From DAOTTI01 sp034437795 (lineage in GTDB: Bacteria; Chloroflexota; UBA11872; UBA12225), in the NCBI GenBank assembly GCA_034437795.1, contig DAOTTI010000205.1, positions 1-16,322 on the forward strand: a stretch of DNA of 16,322 bases. The letters run 5' to 3'. Every line of letters begins with the position of its first letter. The stretch's first letter is position 1. This document shows positions 7,182 to 14,301 of the stretch, one piece after another. Made by a program: the position numbers and the translations under genes. The notes under the pieces are model-generated. The model did not search any database, had not been told where the DNA came from, and saw only the letters and a list, made by a program, of their open reading frames with translations.

Positions 7182-7287
7182 TGCTATTGGACTATCTGCC
7201 TAGCGCGGCTGGCTACCGCACCTACTCCACATCCAACCGCTCCAGCTCCGGCTCATGCTATTGGACTATCTGCCTAGCGCGGCTGGC
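7182..7287. repeat. Two exact 32-bp direct repeats in the pilZ leader
   Basis: Positions 7182-7213 and 7256-7287 are identical over 32 bases, offset 74 bp (about seven helical turns). Both lie between the predicted pilZ transcription start (about 7299) and the pilZ start codon, so they would be in the leader RNA. On the - strand each copy can form a small stem (GCCAGC/GCT-a-GGC) and contains the TAG that ends one of two short leader ORFs. The spacer between copies is not repeated. Confidence 0.9.
7200..7256 (-). CDS. Putative leader ORF 2 of pilZ, Trp-rich, 18 codons
   Basis: ATG at 7256 to TAG at 7200-7202. It encodes MSRSWSGWMWSRCGSQPR, with three Trp codons in six positions (W5, W8, W10). 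The start uses the last base of the first repeat copy and the stop lies inside the second. No Shine-Dalgarno is evident, so expression would depend on re-initiation after leader ORF 1. It may be chance; the Trp clustering and the duplicated stop-spacer-start arrangement are the reasons for listing it. Confidence 0.35.
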   Translation of the reverse strand: MSRSWSGWMWSRCGSQPR

Positions 7288-7297
7288 GACGACCCAT
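7274..7297 (-). CDS. Putative leader ORF 1 of pilZ, 7 codons
   Basis: ATG at 7297, eight bases after the TATAGT box, so it would be leaderless. It encodes MGRRQPR and stops at the TAG in the first 32-bp repeat copy. The stop is followed after 17 bases by the ATG of leader ORF 2. Confidence 0.35.
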   Translation of the reverse strand: MGRRQPR

Positions 7298-7305
7298 CCT
7301 TCGCG

Positions 7306-7334
7306 ACTATAGCGCCGTCCCGCCCCATGGTCAA
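7306..7334 (-). promoter_or_regulatory. Sigma-70 promoter for pilZ
   Basis: On the - strand TTGACC (7334-7329), a 17-base spacer, then TATAGT (7311-7306). The predicted start is near 7299, leaving a leader of about 128 nt before pilZ. Hexamers and spacing are close to consensus, in an otherwise very GC-rich region. Confidence 0.75.
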
Positions 7335-7362
7335 TCCCGCCGCGTCTCCCGCGTGCAATCAG

Positions 7363-7425
7363 CCCTCTCCCTTTGGGACAGGGTTAGGGTGAGGGCTCCC
7401 CTTCTGAAGCAGGGTGAGGGCTCCG
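7363..7425. repeat. REP-like palindrome plus truncated second tail, aroB-pilZ gap
   Basis: CCCTCTCCCTTTGGGACAGGG (7363-7383) is followed by a TTAGGGTGAGGGCTCC tail. A second copy consisting only of the tail (AGGGTGAGGGCTCCG, 7411-7425) ends just after the aroB stop. It marks the end of the aro operon; a terminator role is possible but no T-run is present. Confidence 0.7.
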
Positions 7426-7426
7426 C

Positions 7427-8566
7427 TCAAAGCGGACCCGGGTCGCCCCGCGGGCCCGAGCCGCCGGTGGGCGCAGCCAGAAAGTCCAGCACGTCGCGGA
7501 CCAGCGTCAGCGGCACGTCGCCGGCGATCCTCGTGCGCCCCAGGCCTTCCAGCAGCACCCAGCGCAGGCGCGCCCCGTGCGCCTTCTTGTCCGTGGCGGC
7601 CATGGCCAGGATCGTCTCCGCATCTGTGATCGACGCGTCGTAGCGCACCGGCAGCCCGGTCCGCGCCAGCAGGCCCTCCAGCCGCTCCGCTAGCCTCTGG
7701 TCGATCAGGCCCAGGCGGCGGCTCAGCTCGGCCGCGCCCACCATGCCGATGGCCACGGCCTCCCCGTGCAGGTAGCGCTCGTAGCCCGTCGCGGCCTCCA
7801 GCGCGTGCCCGATGGTGTGGCCAAAGTTGAGCACCATCCGCGGCCCCCGTTCCGTCGGATCTTCCTCCACCACCTTGGCCTTCCAGCGCACGCAGCGCGC
7901 GATGATGTCCAGTAGCTGCCCGCGGTCCAGCGACTCCGGCCGGATGGCCTCAAGCTGCTCGAACAGGGCCTCATCGAAGATGGCGGCCGTCTTGATCACC
8001 TCCGCCCAGCCGGCGCGGAACTCCCGCGGGGGCAACGTGTGCAGCAGCCCCACATCGATCAGCGTCAGGCGCGCCGGATGAAACGCCCCCACCAGGTTCT
8101 TGCCCTGGGGCAGATTGATCGCCGTCTTGCCGCCAACCGAGCTGTCCACCTGCGCCAGCACCGTGGTCGGCACCTGCACCAGCGCCATCCCCCGCAGATA
8201 GGTCGCCGCCACAAACCCCGCCAGATCCCCGATCACCCCGCCGCCCAGCGCCACGATCACGTCGCGCCGCTCCGCCCGCTCGTCCGCCAGCCAGGAGTAG
8301 ATCTCCGCCGCCCCGTCCAGCGTCTTGGCGCTCTCGCCCCCTTCGATGGCCAGCAGCGCCGGGCCGAAGCCGGCCCGCGAGAGCGACTCGCAGGCGGGCG
8401 TGCCACAGGCCGCCGCCACCCGCCGGTCGGTCACGACGAAGGCCCGCCCATCAAGGCCGGCCTCGCGCATCTTCTCGCCCAGCGCGCTGATGATCCCATC
8501 GCCGATCGCCAGCGCTGTCTGCACGGTCGCCGCTCCTGCGCCCACCTCAGCCGTCATGGCTCTCAT
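7427..8566 (-). CDS. aroB: 3-Dehydroquinate synthase
   Basis: Converts DAHP to 3-dehydroquinate, the second step of the shikimate pathway, with NAD+ and a divalent metal. The 379-residue product has the nucleotide-binding GGGVIGDLAGF at 108-118. PTTVLAQVDSSVGGKTAIN at 133-151 and GKNLVGAFHP carry substrate-binding lysines. The metal ligands fall in WAEVIK (E189), NFGHTIGHALE (H250) and LHGEAVAIGM (H267). The ATG at 8566 has AGGAG close upstream; a second ATG at 8557 is possible. It is the last gene of the aro operon. Its ribosome-binding site and start codon lie in a 37-bp unit that is tandemly duplicated upstream, creating decoy starts. Confidence 0.96.
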   Translation of the reverse strand: MRAMTAEVGAGAATVQTALAIGDGIISALGEKMREAGLDGRAFVVTDRRVAAACGTPACESLSRAGFGPALLAIEGGESAKTLDGAAEIYSWLADERAERRDVIVALGGGVIGDLAGFVAATYLRGMALVQVPTTVLAQVDSSVGGKTAINLPQGKNLVGAFHPARLTLIDVGLLHTLPPREFRAGWAEVIKTAAIFDEALFEQLEAIRPESLDRGQLLDIIARCVRWKAKVVEEDPTERGPRMVLNFGHTIGHALEAATGYERYLHGEAVAIGMVGAAELSRRLGLIDQRLAERLEGLLARTGLPVRYDASITDAETILAMAATDKKAHGARLRWVLLEGLGRTRIAGDVPLTLVRDVLDFLAAPTGGSGPRGDPGPL

Positions 8567-8640
8567 CCTGCTCCTGCCTTCGTCAACTCGTCATGCCTCT
8601 CATCCTGCTCCTGCCTTCGTCAACTCGTCATGCCTCTGGC
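8553..8640. repeat. 37-bp tandem repeat carrying the aroB ribosome-binding site and start codon
   Basis: Units at 8553-8589 and 8590-8626 are nearly identical, with a 14-base third copy at 8627-8640. On the - strand each full unit includes GGCAGGAGCAGGATGAGAG, the aroB Shine-Dalgarno plus ATG. The upstream full copy therefore offers the same initiation signal, but because 37 is not a multiple of three it opens a six-codon ORF (MRGMTS) that stops before the true aroB site. Confidence 0.85.
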
Positions 8641-8702
8641 CTGATCCCCCGCCGCCCTGCCGGCCGCTTCATCCTCTCTCCCTTGAAGATTGGGCTAGCA
8701 TC

Positions 8703-8739
8703 CCCTCTCCCTTCGGAAGAGGGTTAGGGTGATGGCTCC
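8703..8739. repeat. REP-like palindrome, aroB-aroK gap
   Basis: CCCTCTCCC-TTC-GGAAGAGGG followed by TTAGGGTGATGGCTCC, the same element as elsewhere in the window. It lies 35 bases past the aroK stop, inside the aro operon. Confidence 0.7.
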
Positions 8740-8773
8740 TTCATCCAGAAACACTTGGTGGAGAAAGGCTCCA

Positions 8774-9343
8774 CTATCCACGAACACCGGCTGCGCCCGT
8801 GCTGTCCGGGTCGCACCGCCACTCCCGCAGCCTGGCGAGCAGCCCATCCACCACCTGCTCGGGCGACCTTCCTGCCGTCTCCACTCGCAGATGAGCCGTG
8901 GCGTAGATCGGTTCCCGCGCCGCGCGCAGCGCCGCCAGCCGCGCCGCCGGCCCCCCCGGGTCATCCGTGGCCAGCAACGGCCGGCCGGCCCCTGCCGCCC
9001 CCACGCGGGCGGCCAACACCTCCACCGGCGCATCCAGCCAGACCACCAGGTTGCCACGCCACAGTAGCTCACGCGTGGCCCCGATCGTGGGCGCCCCCCC
9101 GCCGGTGGCGATCACCGCCGGCGGCCCGTCGATCGCCCGCCGCACTGCCACACGCTCCAGGTCGCGGAACGCCGCCTCTCCCTGCTCCGCAAAGATCCGC
9201 GGGATCGGTTGGCCCGTCTCCCTGACGACCAGCGCATCGGTATCCACGAACGGCCGGCCCAGGCGCCTCGCCAGCAGCGGCCCGACGGTGGACTTCCCGC
9301 TGCCGCTCAGCCCCACCAGGACCACGTGCCGGTACCGCTCCAC
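8774..9343 (-). CDS. aroK: Shikimate kinase
   Basis: Phosphorylates shikimate to shikimate-3-phosphate with ATP. With the start at 9343 the product is 189 residues, close to the usual 165-180. The Walker A loop GLSGSGKST is at 11-19, the shikimate-binding DTD at 34-36, EAAFRDLE (R60) and the GGG of ATGGGAP at 81-83. The LID arginine (GRPLL) and the adenine-side R-x-P-x-Y follow. The GTG at 9343 is chosen because GGGAGG sits eight bases upstream. An in-frame ATG at 9451 would add an Arg/Ala-rich tail unlike the family and has only a weak site. The last 15 residues also exceed the family core. Confidence 0.94.
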   Translation of the reverse strand: MERYRHVVLVGLSGSGKSTVGPLLARRLGRPFVDTDALVVRETGQPIPRIFAEQGEAAFRDLERVAVRRAIDGPPAVIATGGGAPTIGATRELLWRGNLVVWLDAPVEVLAARVGAAGAGRPLLATDDPGGPAARLAALRAAREPIYATAHLRVETAGRSPEQVVDGLLARLREWRCDPDSTGAAGVRG

Positions 9344-9351
9344 CTCTCGGG

Positions 9352-9357
9352 CCCTCC
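9352..9357 (-). promoter_or_regulatory. Ribosome-binding site deciding the aroK start
   Basis: GGGAGG on the - strand, eight bases before the GTG at 9343. It supports a 189-residue kinase over the longer in-frame versions starting at 9451 or 9508. Confidence 0.65.
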
Positions 9358-9532
9358 CGCCCCTTCTGGCCGGCGATGCAGCGCGCCCGAGCGCCCGCAC
9401 GGCGTTTCGCGCGCCGGCGGAGCCACGGGGACGGGCTACGTGGATAGCCATGCGTGCTGTGACCCTTCCACTCGCGGTGCCGGTGGCGCGTGACCGCTGG
9501 CCCTGCACGTACGATCCCTCCGTCCGCTGGCC

Positions 9533-10618
9533 CTATTTGTCGGTGAGGATGGCCTCATGGCGCAGGGCGTGGTCGGCCAGGACCAGGGCGGCCATGGCCT
9601 CCACGATCGGCACGGCGCGGGGCAGGACGCACGGGTCGTGCCGGCCCCGGCCCTGGATGGTCGTGTTCTGGCGCCACACGTTCACAGTCCGTTGCTCGCG
9701 CATCACGGTGGCGGTAGGCTTGAACGCCACGCGAAAGTAGATCGTCTCCCCGTTCGTGATCCCGCCCTGTACCCCGCCGCTCCGGTTGGTATAGGTGCGT
9801 ACGCGGTCCCCCTCCATGTAGAACTCGTCGTTGTGCTCCAACCCCGTCAGATCGGTGCCGGCGAAGCCGCTGCCGATCTCAAACCCCTTGCTGGCCGGCA
9901 GGCTGAGCATGGCCTTGGCCAGGTCCGCCTCCAGCCGATCGAAGACCGGCTCTCCCCAGCCCGGCGGGCAGCCCCGCACGGCGCACGTCACCACCCCGCC
10001 AAGGGAGTTCCCTTCCTTCCGCGCCGCCTCCACCGCGGCGATCATCCGCTCGGCCACCACCGGATCGGGGCAGCGGATCGGCGTGCGGTCTACCTCGTCC
10101 CTGGTCACCGTCTCCACGTCACACTCGGCCACAATCCGGTGGACCTTGGAGACCCAGGCCACGATCTCCACGCCGTAGCGGTCTCGCAGCAGCTTGCGCG
10201 CGATGGCGCCGGCCGCCACGCGCGCCGCCGTCTCGCGCGCGCTCGTCCGGCCGCCGCCCCGCCAGTCGCGGAACCCGTACTTGGCGTCGTAGGTGTAGTC
10301 GGCGTGGCTCGGGCGGTACTTCTCCTGGATCTCGCGATAGTCGCCCGGACGCATGTCTTCGTTGGGGATCAGCAGGCTGATCGGCGTGCCCAGCGTCTTG
10401 CCCTCGAACACCCCGCTCAGGATGCGCACTGTGTCCGATTCCTTGCGCTGGGACACGATCCGGCTCTGCCCCGGCGCGCGCCGGTCCAAGTCCGGCTGGA
10501 TGTCCGCCTCGCTCAGCGCCAGCAGGGGCGGGCAGCCGTCCACCACCGCGCCGATGGCCGCGCCGTGCGACTCGCCCCAGGTGGTGACGCGGAACAGATG
10601 CCCAAAGCTGTTTCCCAC
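9533..10618 (-). CDS. aroC: Chorismate synthase
   Basis: Catalyses the FMN-dependent trans-1,4 elimination of phosphate from EPSP to give chorismate, the branch-point precursor of Trp, Phe and Tyr. The 361-residue product has all three family signatures. These are GESHGAAIGAVVDGCP at 15-30, the RPSHADYTYDAKYGFRD block with RGGGRTSARET at about 102-130, and GRHDPCVLPRAVPIVEA near the end. The GTG at 10618 gives the expected N terminus (MGNSFGHLFRVTTWGESHG) and has GAGGT seven bases upstream. The gene is 106 bases downstream of aroE and 189 upstream of aroK on the same strand. Confidence 0.97.
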   Translation of the reverse strand: MGNSFGHLFRVTTWGESHGAAIGAVVDGCPPLLALSEADIQPDLDRRAPGQSRIVSQRKESDTVRILSGVFEGKTLGTPISLLIPNEDMRPGDYREIQEKYRPSHADYTYDAKYGFRDWRGGGRTSARETAARVAAGAIARKLLRDRYGVEIVAWVSKVHRIVAECDVETVTRDEVDRTPIRCPDPVVAERMIAAVEAARKEGNSLGGVVTCAVRGCPPGWGEPVFDRLEADLAKAMLSLPASKGFEIGSGFAGTDLTGLEHNDEFYMEGDRVRTYTNRSGGVQGGITNGETIYFRVAFKPTATVMREQRTVNVWRQNTTIQGRGRHDPCVLPRAVPIVEAMAALVLADHALRHEAILTDK

Positions 10619-10643
10619 GGCCGACCTCAGCTCACAATACAGA

Positions 10644-10671
10644 GTTCACAGTTCAAGGTTCAAGGTTCAAA
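10644..10671. repeat. Four tandem GTTCAAG-type heptamers, aroE-aroC gap
   Basis: GTTCACA, GTTCAAG, GTTCAAG, GTTCAAA in exact 7-bp register. This is an AT-richer island in a GC-rich operon. Slippage-type microrepeat or a binding site; nothing decides between them. Confidence 0.7.
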
Positions 10672-10724
10672 GCGATACAGTGCAGGGCGCTGGGGGGCCG
10701 TGCCGCGCGTGCATTGTTGAACGG

Positions 10725-11609
10725 TCAACCGCCGGTGGCCCTGGCGAGCGCGCGCCGGCCATGCTCCAGCATCAACTGGATGGGAGCGGGCCGGCCCGTC
10801 CACAGCTCGAAGGACGCGGCGCCCTGGTAGATGAGCATCGGCAGGCCCTCCTGCGTGCGGGCGCCGGCGGCCTGCGCGGCGGCGAGCAGCGCCGTGCGCG
10901 CCGGATTGTAGACCAGGTCGTAGACCAGCAGGTGCGGGCCCAGCAGGGCGCCGTCTACGGGCGAGACGTCCGGCGCCGGGCCGTGCGCCATGCCTACGCT
11001 CGTGCTGTTCACCAGCAGCGTGGCCTCCGCCAGTGGCGCGCGCAGCGCCTCCGCAGCCAGCGGCATGGCGGCCACGCGGTCGGCCCCGAAGGCCGCTCCC
11101 ATCGCGTCCGCCAGCAGCTCCGCCTGCGCTACCGTCCGGTTGGCGATGGTGAGGTGGGCCAGCCCGGCGCGCAGGAGCGCAACGGCCACGGCGCGCGCCG
11201 CCCCTCGCGCGCCCAGCAGCACCGCGCGCTGCCCCGCCACCTGGTAGCCGGCGTCCTCAACCAGGGCGCGAAGAAATCCCGCCTCGTCGGTGTTGTGCCC
11301 CAGCAGCCTCCCGTCGCGGTTCACCACCGTATTGACCGCGCCGATCAGACTTGCCTCCTTAGACACGCCGTCCACGAGCTCAAAGACGGCCTGCTTGTGC
11401 GGGATCGTCACGTTGCACCCCAGCCAGTTCGGTCCGCGCACCGCATCGAGAAAGGCCCGCAGCCGCTCCGGCGGGACCTCATAGGCGCGATAGGAGACAG
11501 GCAGGCCCAGGGCATCGAAGGCCGGCTGCTGGAATTGCGGGCTGATCGAATGGGCCAGCGGGTACCCGATCACGCCGGCCTGCTTCCGCTCGCCAGTCAC
11601 AGGCGTCAC
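10725..11609 (-). CDS. aroE: Shikimate dehydrogenase
   Basis: NADPH-dependent reduction of 3-dehydroshikimate to shikimate. The 294-residue product has the substrate-side motifs GVIGYPLAHSISP at 12-24, GCNVTIPHK with the catalytic lysine K72, GAVNTVV (N93) and GHNTDEAGF (D108). LIYQGAASFELWTG lies near the C terminus. The Rossmann loop reads LLGARGAARA at 131-140, where the family normally has GAGGAARA; Arg replaces a loop glycine. NRT, the usual NADP ribose-phosphate motif, is present at about 155. The GTG at 11609 begins seven bases after the aroA stop, so the two are tightly linked. A second in-frame GTG at 11600 is possible. Confidence 0.95.
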   Translation of the reverse strand: MTPVTGERKQAGVIGYPLAHSISPQFQQPAFDALGLPVSYRAYEVPPERLRAFLDAVRGPNWLGCNVTIPHKQAVFELVDGVSKEASLIGAVNTVVNRDGRLLGHNTDEAGFLRALVEDAGYQVAGQRAVLLGARGAARAVAVALLRAGLAHLTIANRTVAQAELLADAMGAAFGADRVAAMPLAAEALRAPLAEATLLVNSTSVGMAHGPAPDVSPVDGALLGPHLLVYDLVYNPARTALLAAAQAAGARTQEGLPMLIYQGAASFELWTGRPAPIQLMLEHGRRALARATGG

Positions 11610-11616
11610 TCGCTGC

Positions 11617-13038
11617 TCAGACCCCGACCGTACTCTCGGGCGCCAGGCGCTCCAGGTCCGTCCAGAACGCCGGATAGGAGATGTCCACGCACTCTGCGCC
11701 CCGGATCAGGACCGCGCCCGACGCGACCAGGCCCGCAATGGCCAGGGCCATGGCCATGCGGTGGTCATGGTAGCTCTCCACCTCCCCGCCGGACAGCTCT
11801 CCGCCCCGAATGATCAGGCCGTCCGGCAGCTCCTCAATCTGCGCTCCCAGCCTGGAAAGCCCGGCGGCGATGGCGGCCAGCCGGTCCGATTCTTTGACGC
11901 GTAGCTCGGCCGCGTCGCGAATGGTGGTGGTGCCCCTGGCCACGGCCGCGGCCACGGCCAGAACCGGCACCTCGTCGATCAGGCGGGGGATGGTCGCGCC
12001 CCCCACGTCGACGCCCCGTAGCTCGCTCGTCTCAGCCGTCACGTCCGCCACCGGCTCTCCCCCTTCCGTCCGCTCGTTGGCCACGCTCAGGCGCGCCCCC
12101 ATCGCGCGCAGCGCGTCCAGCAGGCCAGTCCGCGTGGGGTTAATCCCTACGTTACGCACGGTCACTCGCGCATCGGGGTGAATGCACCCCGCCACCAGCC
12201 AGAAAGCGGCCGACGAGATGTCCCCGGGAACGACCACGTCCACCGCCCGGAGCGCGGCCCCGCCGTGCACGCGCAGCGTGAGGCCATCCTCCTCGATCCG
12301 CGCTCCCTGGGCCCGCAGCATGCGCTCCGTGTGGTCGCGGCTCTGCTCCGGCTGCGTAATGCTCGTGACCCCGTCGGCGTAGAGCCCCGCCAGCAGCAGG
12401 CACGATTTGAGCTGCGCGCTGGCCACGGGGATGGCCAGGTCCGTCCCCCGCAGCCGGCCCGGCGAGACCGCCAGCGGCAGCAGCGTGTCGCCGTGGCGCG
12501 CGGCGATGCGGGCGCCCATCTGGCGCAGGGGCTGGATCACGCGCCCCATCGGCCGGCTGCGCAGGCTGGCATCGCCGGTCAGGACCGAAAAGAACGGCTG
12601 CCCCGCCAGGATGCCGGTGAGCAGGCGTGCCGTCGTGCCCGAGTTGCCCGCGTCCAGCACGTCGGCCGGCTCCGTCAGGCCATTTGGCCCCACCCCGTCC
12701 ACCAGCAGCACGGCATCGCCCCGCTCGTCCCGACCGGTCGCTGGATCGCGTCGAAGGTCGTCGGTGACCTCACCGCCCGGCCAGCGCCGGCACACGGTCG
12801 CCCCCAGGGCGCGCATGCAGGCGGCCGTGGAGAGGCAGTCGGCGCCCAGCCCTGCTCCGGTAATGGTCGCCCTGCCGGCGGCAATCGCATTCAGCATCAG
12901 GGCGCGATGGGTGATGCTCTTATCGCCGGGCACAGCCACCTCGCCGTGCACTCGTCCAGGCGCCCGAACCACACGATAGTGCGCGCGCTCTCCCTCCCCC
13001 TGAGCCAGGGCACTGACCAGGGCGCGACCGGCCACCAT
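11617..13038 (-). CDS. aroA: 3-Phosphoshikimate 1-carboxyvinyltransferase (EPSP synthase)
   Basis: Transfers the enolpyruvyl group of PEP to shikimate-3-phosphate; this is the glyphosate target enzyme. The 473-residue product has PGDKSITHRALML at 37-49, LDAGNSGTTARLLTGILAGQ at about 128-147, RPMGRVIQPLRQMGARI, QLKSCLLLAGLYADG, ELRVKESDRL and YHDHRMAMALAIAG. The length is somewhat above the usual 430-450, owing to an N-terminal tail of about 25 residues and an Arg/Asp-rich insert near residues 84-107. The ATG at 13038 overlaps the aroF stop as ATGA. The frame is open upstream through another 70 codons, but that part lies inside aroF and is Gly/Arg-rich noise. Confidence 0.96.
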   Translation of the reverse strand: MVAGRALVSALAQGEGERAHYRVVRAPGRVHGEVAVPGDKSITHRALMLNAIAAGRATITGAGLGADCLSTAACMRALGATVCRRWPGGEVTDDLRRDPATGRDERGDAVLLVDGVGPNGLTEPADVLDAGNSGTTARLLTGILAGQPFFSVLTGDASLRSRPMGRVIQPLRQMGARIAARHGDTLLPLAVSPGRLRGTDLAIPVASAQLKSCLLLAGLYADGVTSITQPEQSRDHTERMLRAQGARIEEDGLTLRVHGGAALRAVDVVVPGDISSAAFWLVAGCIHPDARVTVRNVGINPTRTGLLDALRAMGARLSVANERTEGGEPVADVTAETSELRGVDVGGATIPRLIDEVPVLAVAAAVARGTTTIRDAAELRVKESDRLAAIAAGLSRLGAQIEELPDGLIIRGGELSGGEVESYHDHRMAMALAIAGLVASGAVLIRGAECVDISYPAFWTDLERLAPESTVGV

Positions 13039-14075
13039 CACGCCAGCACCAGCTCGCGGGACGGCACGTGGCGGCCCACCGCCTCCGCCACCCGCCGGAT
13101 CCCGTCCATGCAATCCGCGAAGTTCTCGATGGTGAGCGACTGGCTGCCGTCGCACAGCGCCGTGTCGGGCGTTGGATGGACCTCCACCAGCACCCCATCC
13201 GCGCCGGCGGCGATGGCCGCCAGGCACATCGGCTTCACCAGATACCACTTGCCGCAGCCGTGGCTGGGGTCAACCACCACCGGCAGGTGCGTCAGGCGCT
13301 TCACCACCGGCACGGCCGAGAGGTCCAGCGTGTGGCGGGTGTACGTCTCAAAGGTCTTGATGCCCCGCTCGCACAGCATCACCTGCATGTTGCCGTGGCT
13401 CATGATGTGCTCAGCGGCCAGGATCCACTCCTCGATGGTGCAGCCGGGGCCCCGTTTGAGCATCACCGGCTTGCTCGTGCGCCCGACCTCACGTAGCAGG
13501 GGGTAATTTTGGCAGTTGCGGGCGCCCACCTGCAGCACGTCCGCGTACTCGCAGACCAGTTCGACCGCCCCCGGCTCCATCACCTCGGTGATGACCGGCA
13601 GGCCGCACCGCTCCTTCGCCTCGCGCAGCAGGCGCAGCCCTTCGGCCCCGAGGCCCTGGAACGAGTAGGGGGAGGTGCGGGGCTTGTATGCCCCCCCGCG
13701 CAGCACGTGCGCCCCATGCCGGCGCACGCCTTCGGCGGTCACCAACACCTGCTCGCGGCTCTCCACCGTGCATGGGCCGGCCATCACCACGAAGTCGTCG
13801 CTCCCCAGCACGGCGTCGCCGAGCCGGATGGTCGTGGGCCCGGCGCGGAACTCCTTGGCCGCCAGCTTGTAAGGCTTGGTGATGGGCATCACATAGTCCA
13901 CGCCCGGCAGGCGCTCCATTCGCTCCAGCATGCCCTCCGGGCGTTGTCCGATCACCCCGATAACCACCGTTTCCACTCCCTGGCTGGTGTGCGGCAGGAG
14001 GCCTTCCTGCCGGATGCGTTCCTCGACGTGCGCAATCTCCTCCGCGGTCGCCCCGCGGCGCATGACGATGATCAT
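13038..14075 (-). CDS. aroF: 3-Deoxy-7-phosphoheptulonate (DAHP) synthase, type I-beta with N-terminal regulatory domain
   Basis: Condenses PEP and erythrose-4-phosphate to DAHP, the committed step of aromatic biosynthesis. The 345-residue product has an N-terminal ferredoxin-like domain of about 70 residues (MIIVMRRGATAEEI to VDYVMPITKPYKL), as in the Thermotoga-type enzyme, where this domain mediates feedback inhibition by Tyr/Phe. The catalytic barrel follows with MAGPCTVES (metal ligand C102), RGGAYKPRTSPYSFQGLG at 127-143, DPSHGCGK (H272), VEVHPTPD (E298) and D309. The ATG at 14075 has GGGAGGT about ten bases upstream. It is the first structural gene of the aro operon and lies about 200 nt downstream of an intrinsic terminator and an aromatic-rich leader ORF, so it appears to be controlled by attenuation as well as feedback. 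Confidence 0.96.
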   Translation of the reverse strand: MIIVMRRGATAEEIAHVEERIRQEGLLPHTSQGVETVVIGVIGQRPEGMLERMERLPGVDYVMPITKPYKLAAKEFRAGPTTIRLGDAVLGSDDFVVMAGPCTVESREQVLVTAEGVRRHGAHVLRGGAYKPRTSPYSFQGLGAEGLRLLREAKERCGLPVITEVMEPGAVELVCEYADVLQVGARNCQNYPLLREVGRTSKPVMLKRGPGCTIEEWILAAEHIMSHGNMQVMLCERGIKTFETYTRHTLDLSAVPVVKRLTHLPVVVDPSHGCGKWYLVKPMCLAAIAAGADGVLVEVHPTPDTALCDGSQSLTIENFADCMDGIRRVAEAVGRHVPSRELVLA

Positions 14076-14272
14076 GGCGTTCTCGACCTCCCGCTACCGC
14101 TGGCCACTGGCGCTCGTTGCTCTCCTCTCCCTGTAGTCGCGCTGCGCTGCTCCGTACTCCTGGTCATCGCTCTTACTCATCCCCTGCCTTCTCTATGCTG
14201 GAGAACTCTATGCCGGAGATCCATGCGCTGCGCCTGCCGGTCGCCGGTGGCGGGGTCGTCACGCCGGGAAAC
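14076..14272 (-). other. Untranslated stretch between the attenuator and aroF
   Basis: About 200 bases with no credible gene and no second promoter that I can see. Immediately past the terminator's T-run, 14260-14268 reads CCCGGCGTG on the - strand. This differs by one base from CCCGGTGTG at the leader stop, so it could also pair with CACACCGGG at 14302-14310. Confidence 0.5.
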
Positions 14273-14300
14273 AAAAAGGCAGAGGTCGGAACCTCTGCCT
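14273..14300 (-). terminator. Intrinsic terminator (attenuator) upstream of aroF
   Basis: On the - strand a perfect 10-bp stem, AGGCAGAGGT-TCCG-ACCTCTGCCT, runs straight into TTTTT. It faces the same way as the aro operon and lies between the leader ORF stop (48 nt upstream) and aroF (198 nt downstream). Because a good promoter lies just upstream and aroF has none of its own visible, this terminator would stop operon transcription unless it is bypassed. Confidence 0.87.
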
Positions 14301-14301
14301 G

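Noticed and set aside
7182..7287. CRISPR-like array
   Set aside because: Only two repeats, no third unit, no cas genes, and the spacer is itself a short reading frame in a gene leader.
9344..9508. N-terminal extension of shikimate kinase by up to 55 residues
   Set aside because: Arg/Ala-rich sequence unlike the family; the GTG at 9343 has a well placed GGGAGG.
10353..11813. 486-codon open frame on the + strand across aroC, aroE and aroA
   Set aside because: Runs antisense through three well supported genes and their gaps; composition is Arg/Ala/Pro-rich as expected of a shadow frame.
13039..13248. N-terminal extension of aroA by 70 residues (open frame)
   Set aside because: It lies wholly inside the aroF coding sequence, is Gly/Arg/Pro-rich, and the ATGA overlap gives a normal EPSP synthase start.
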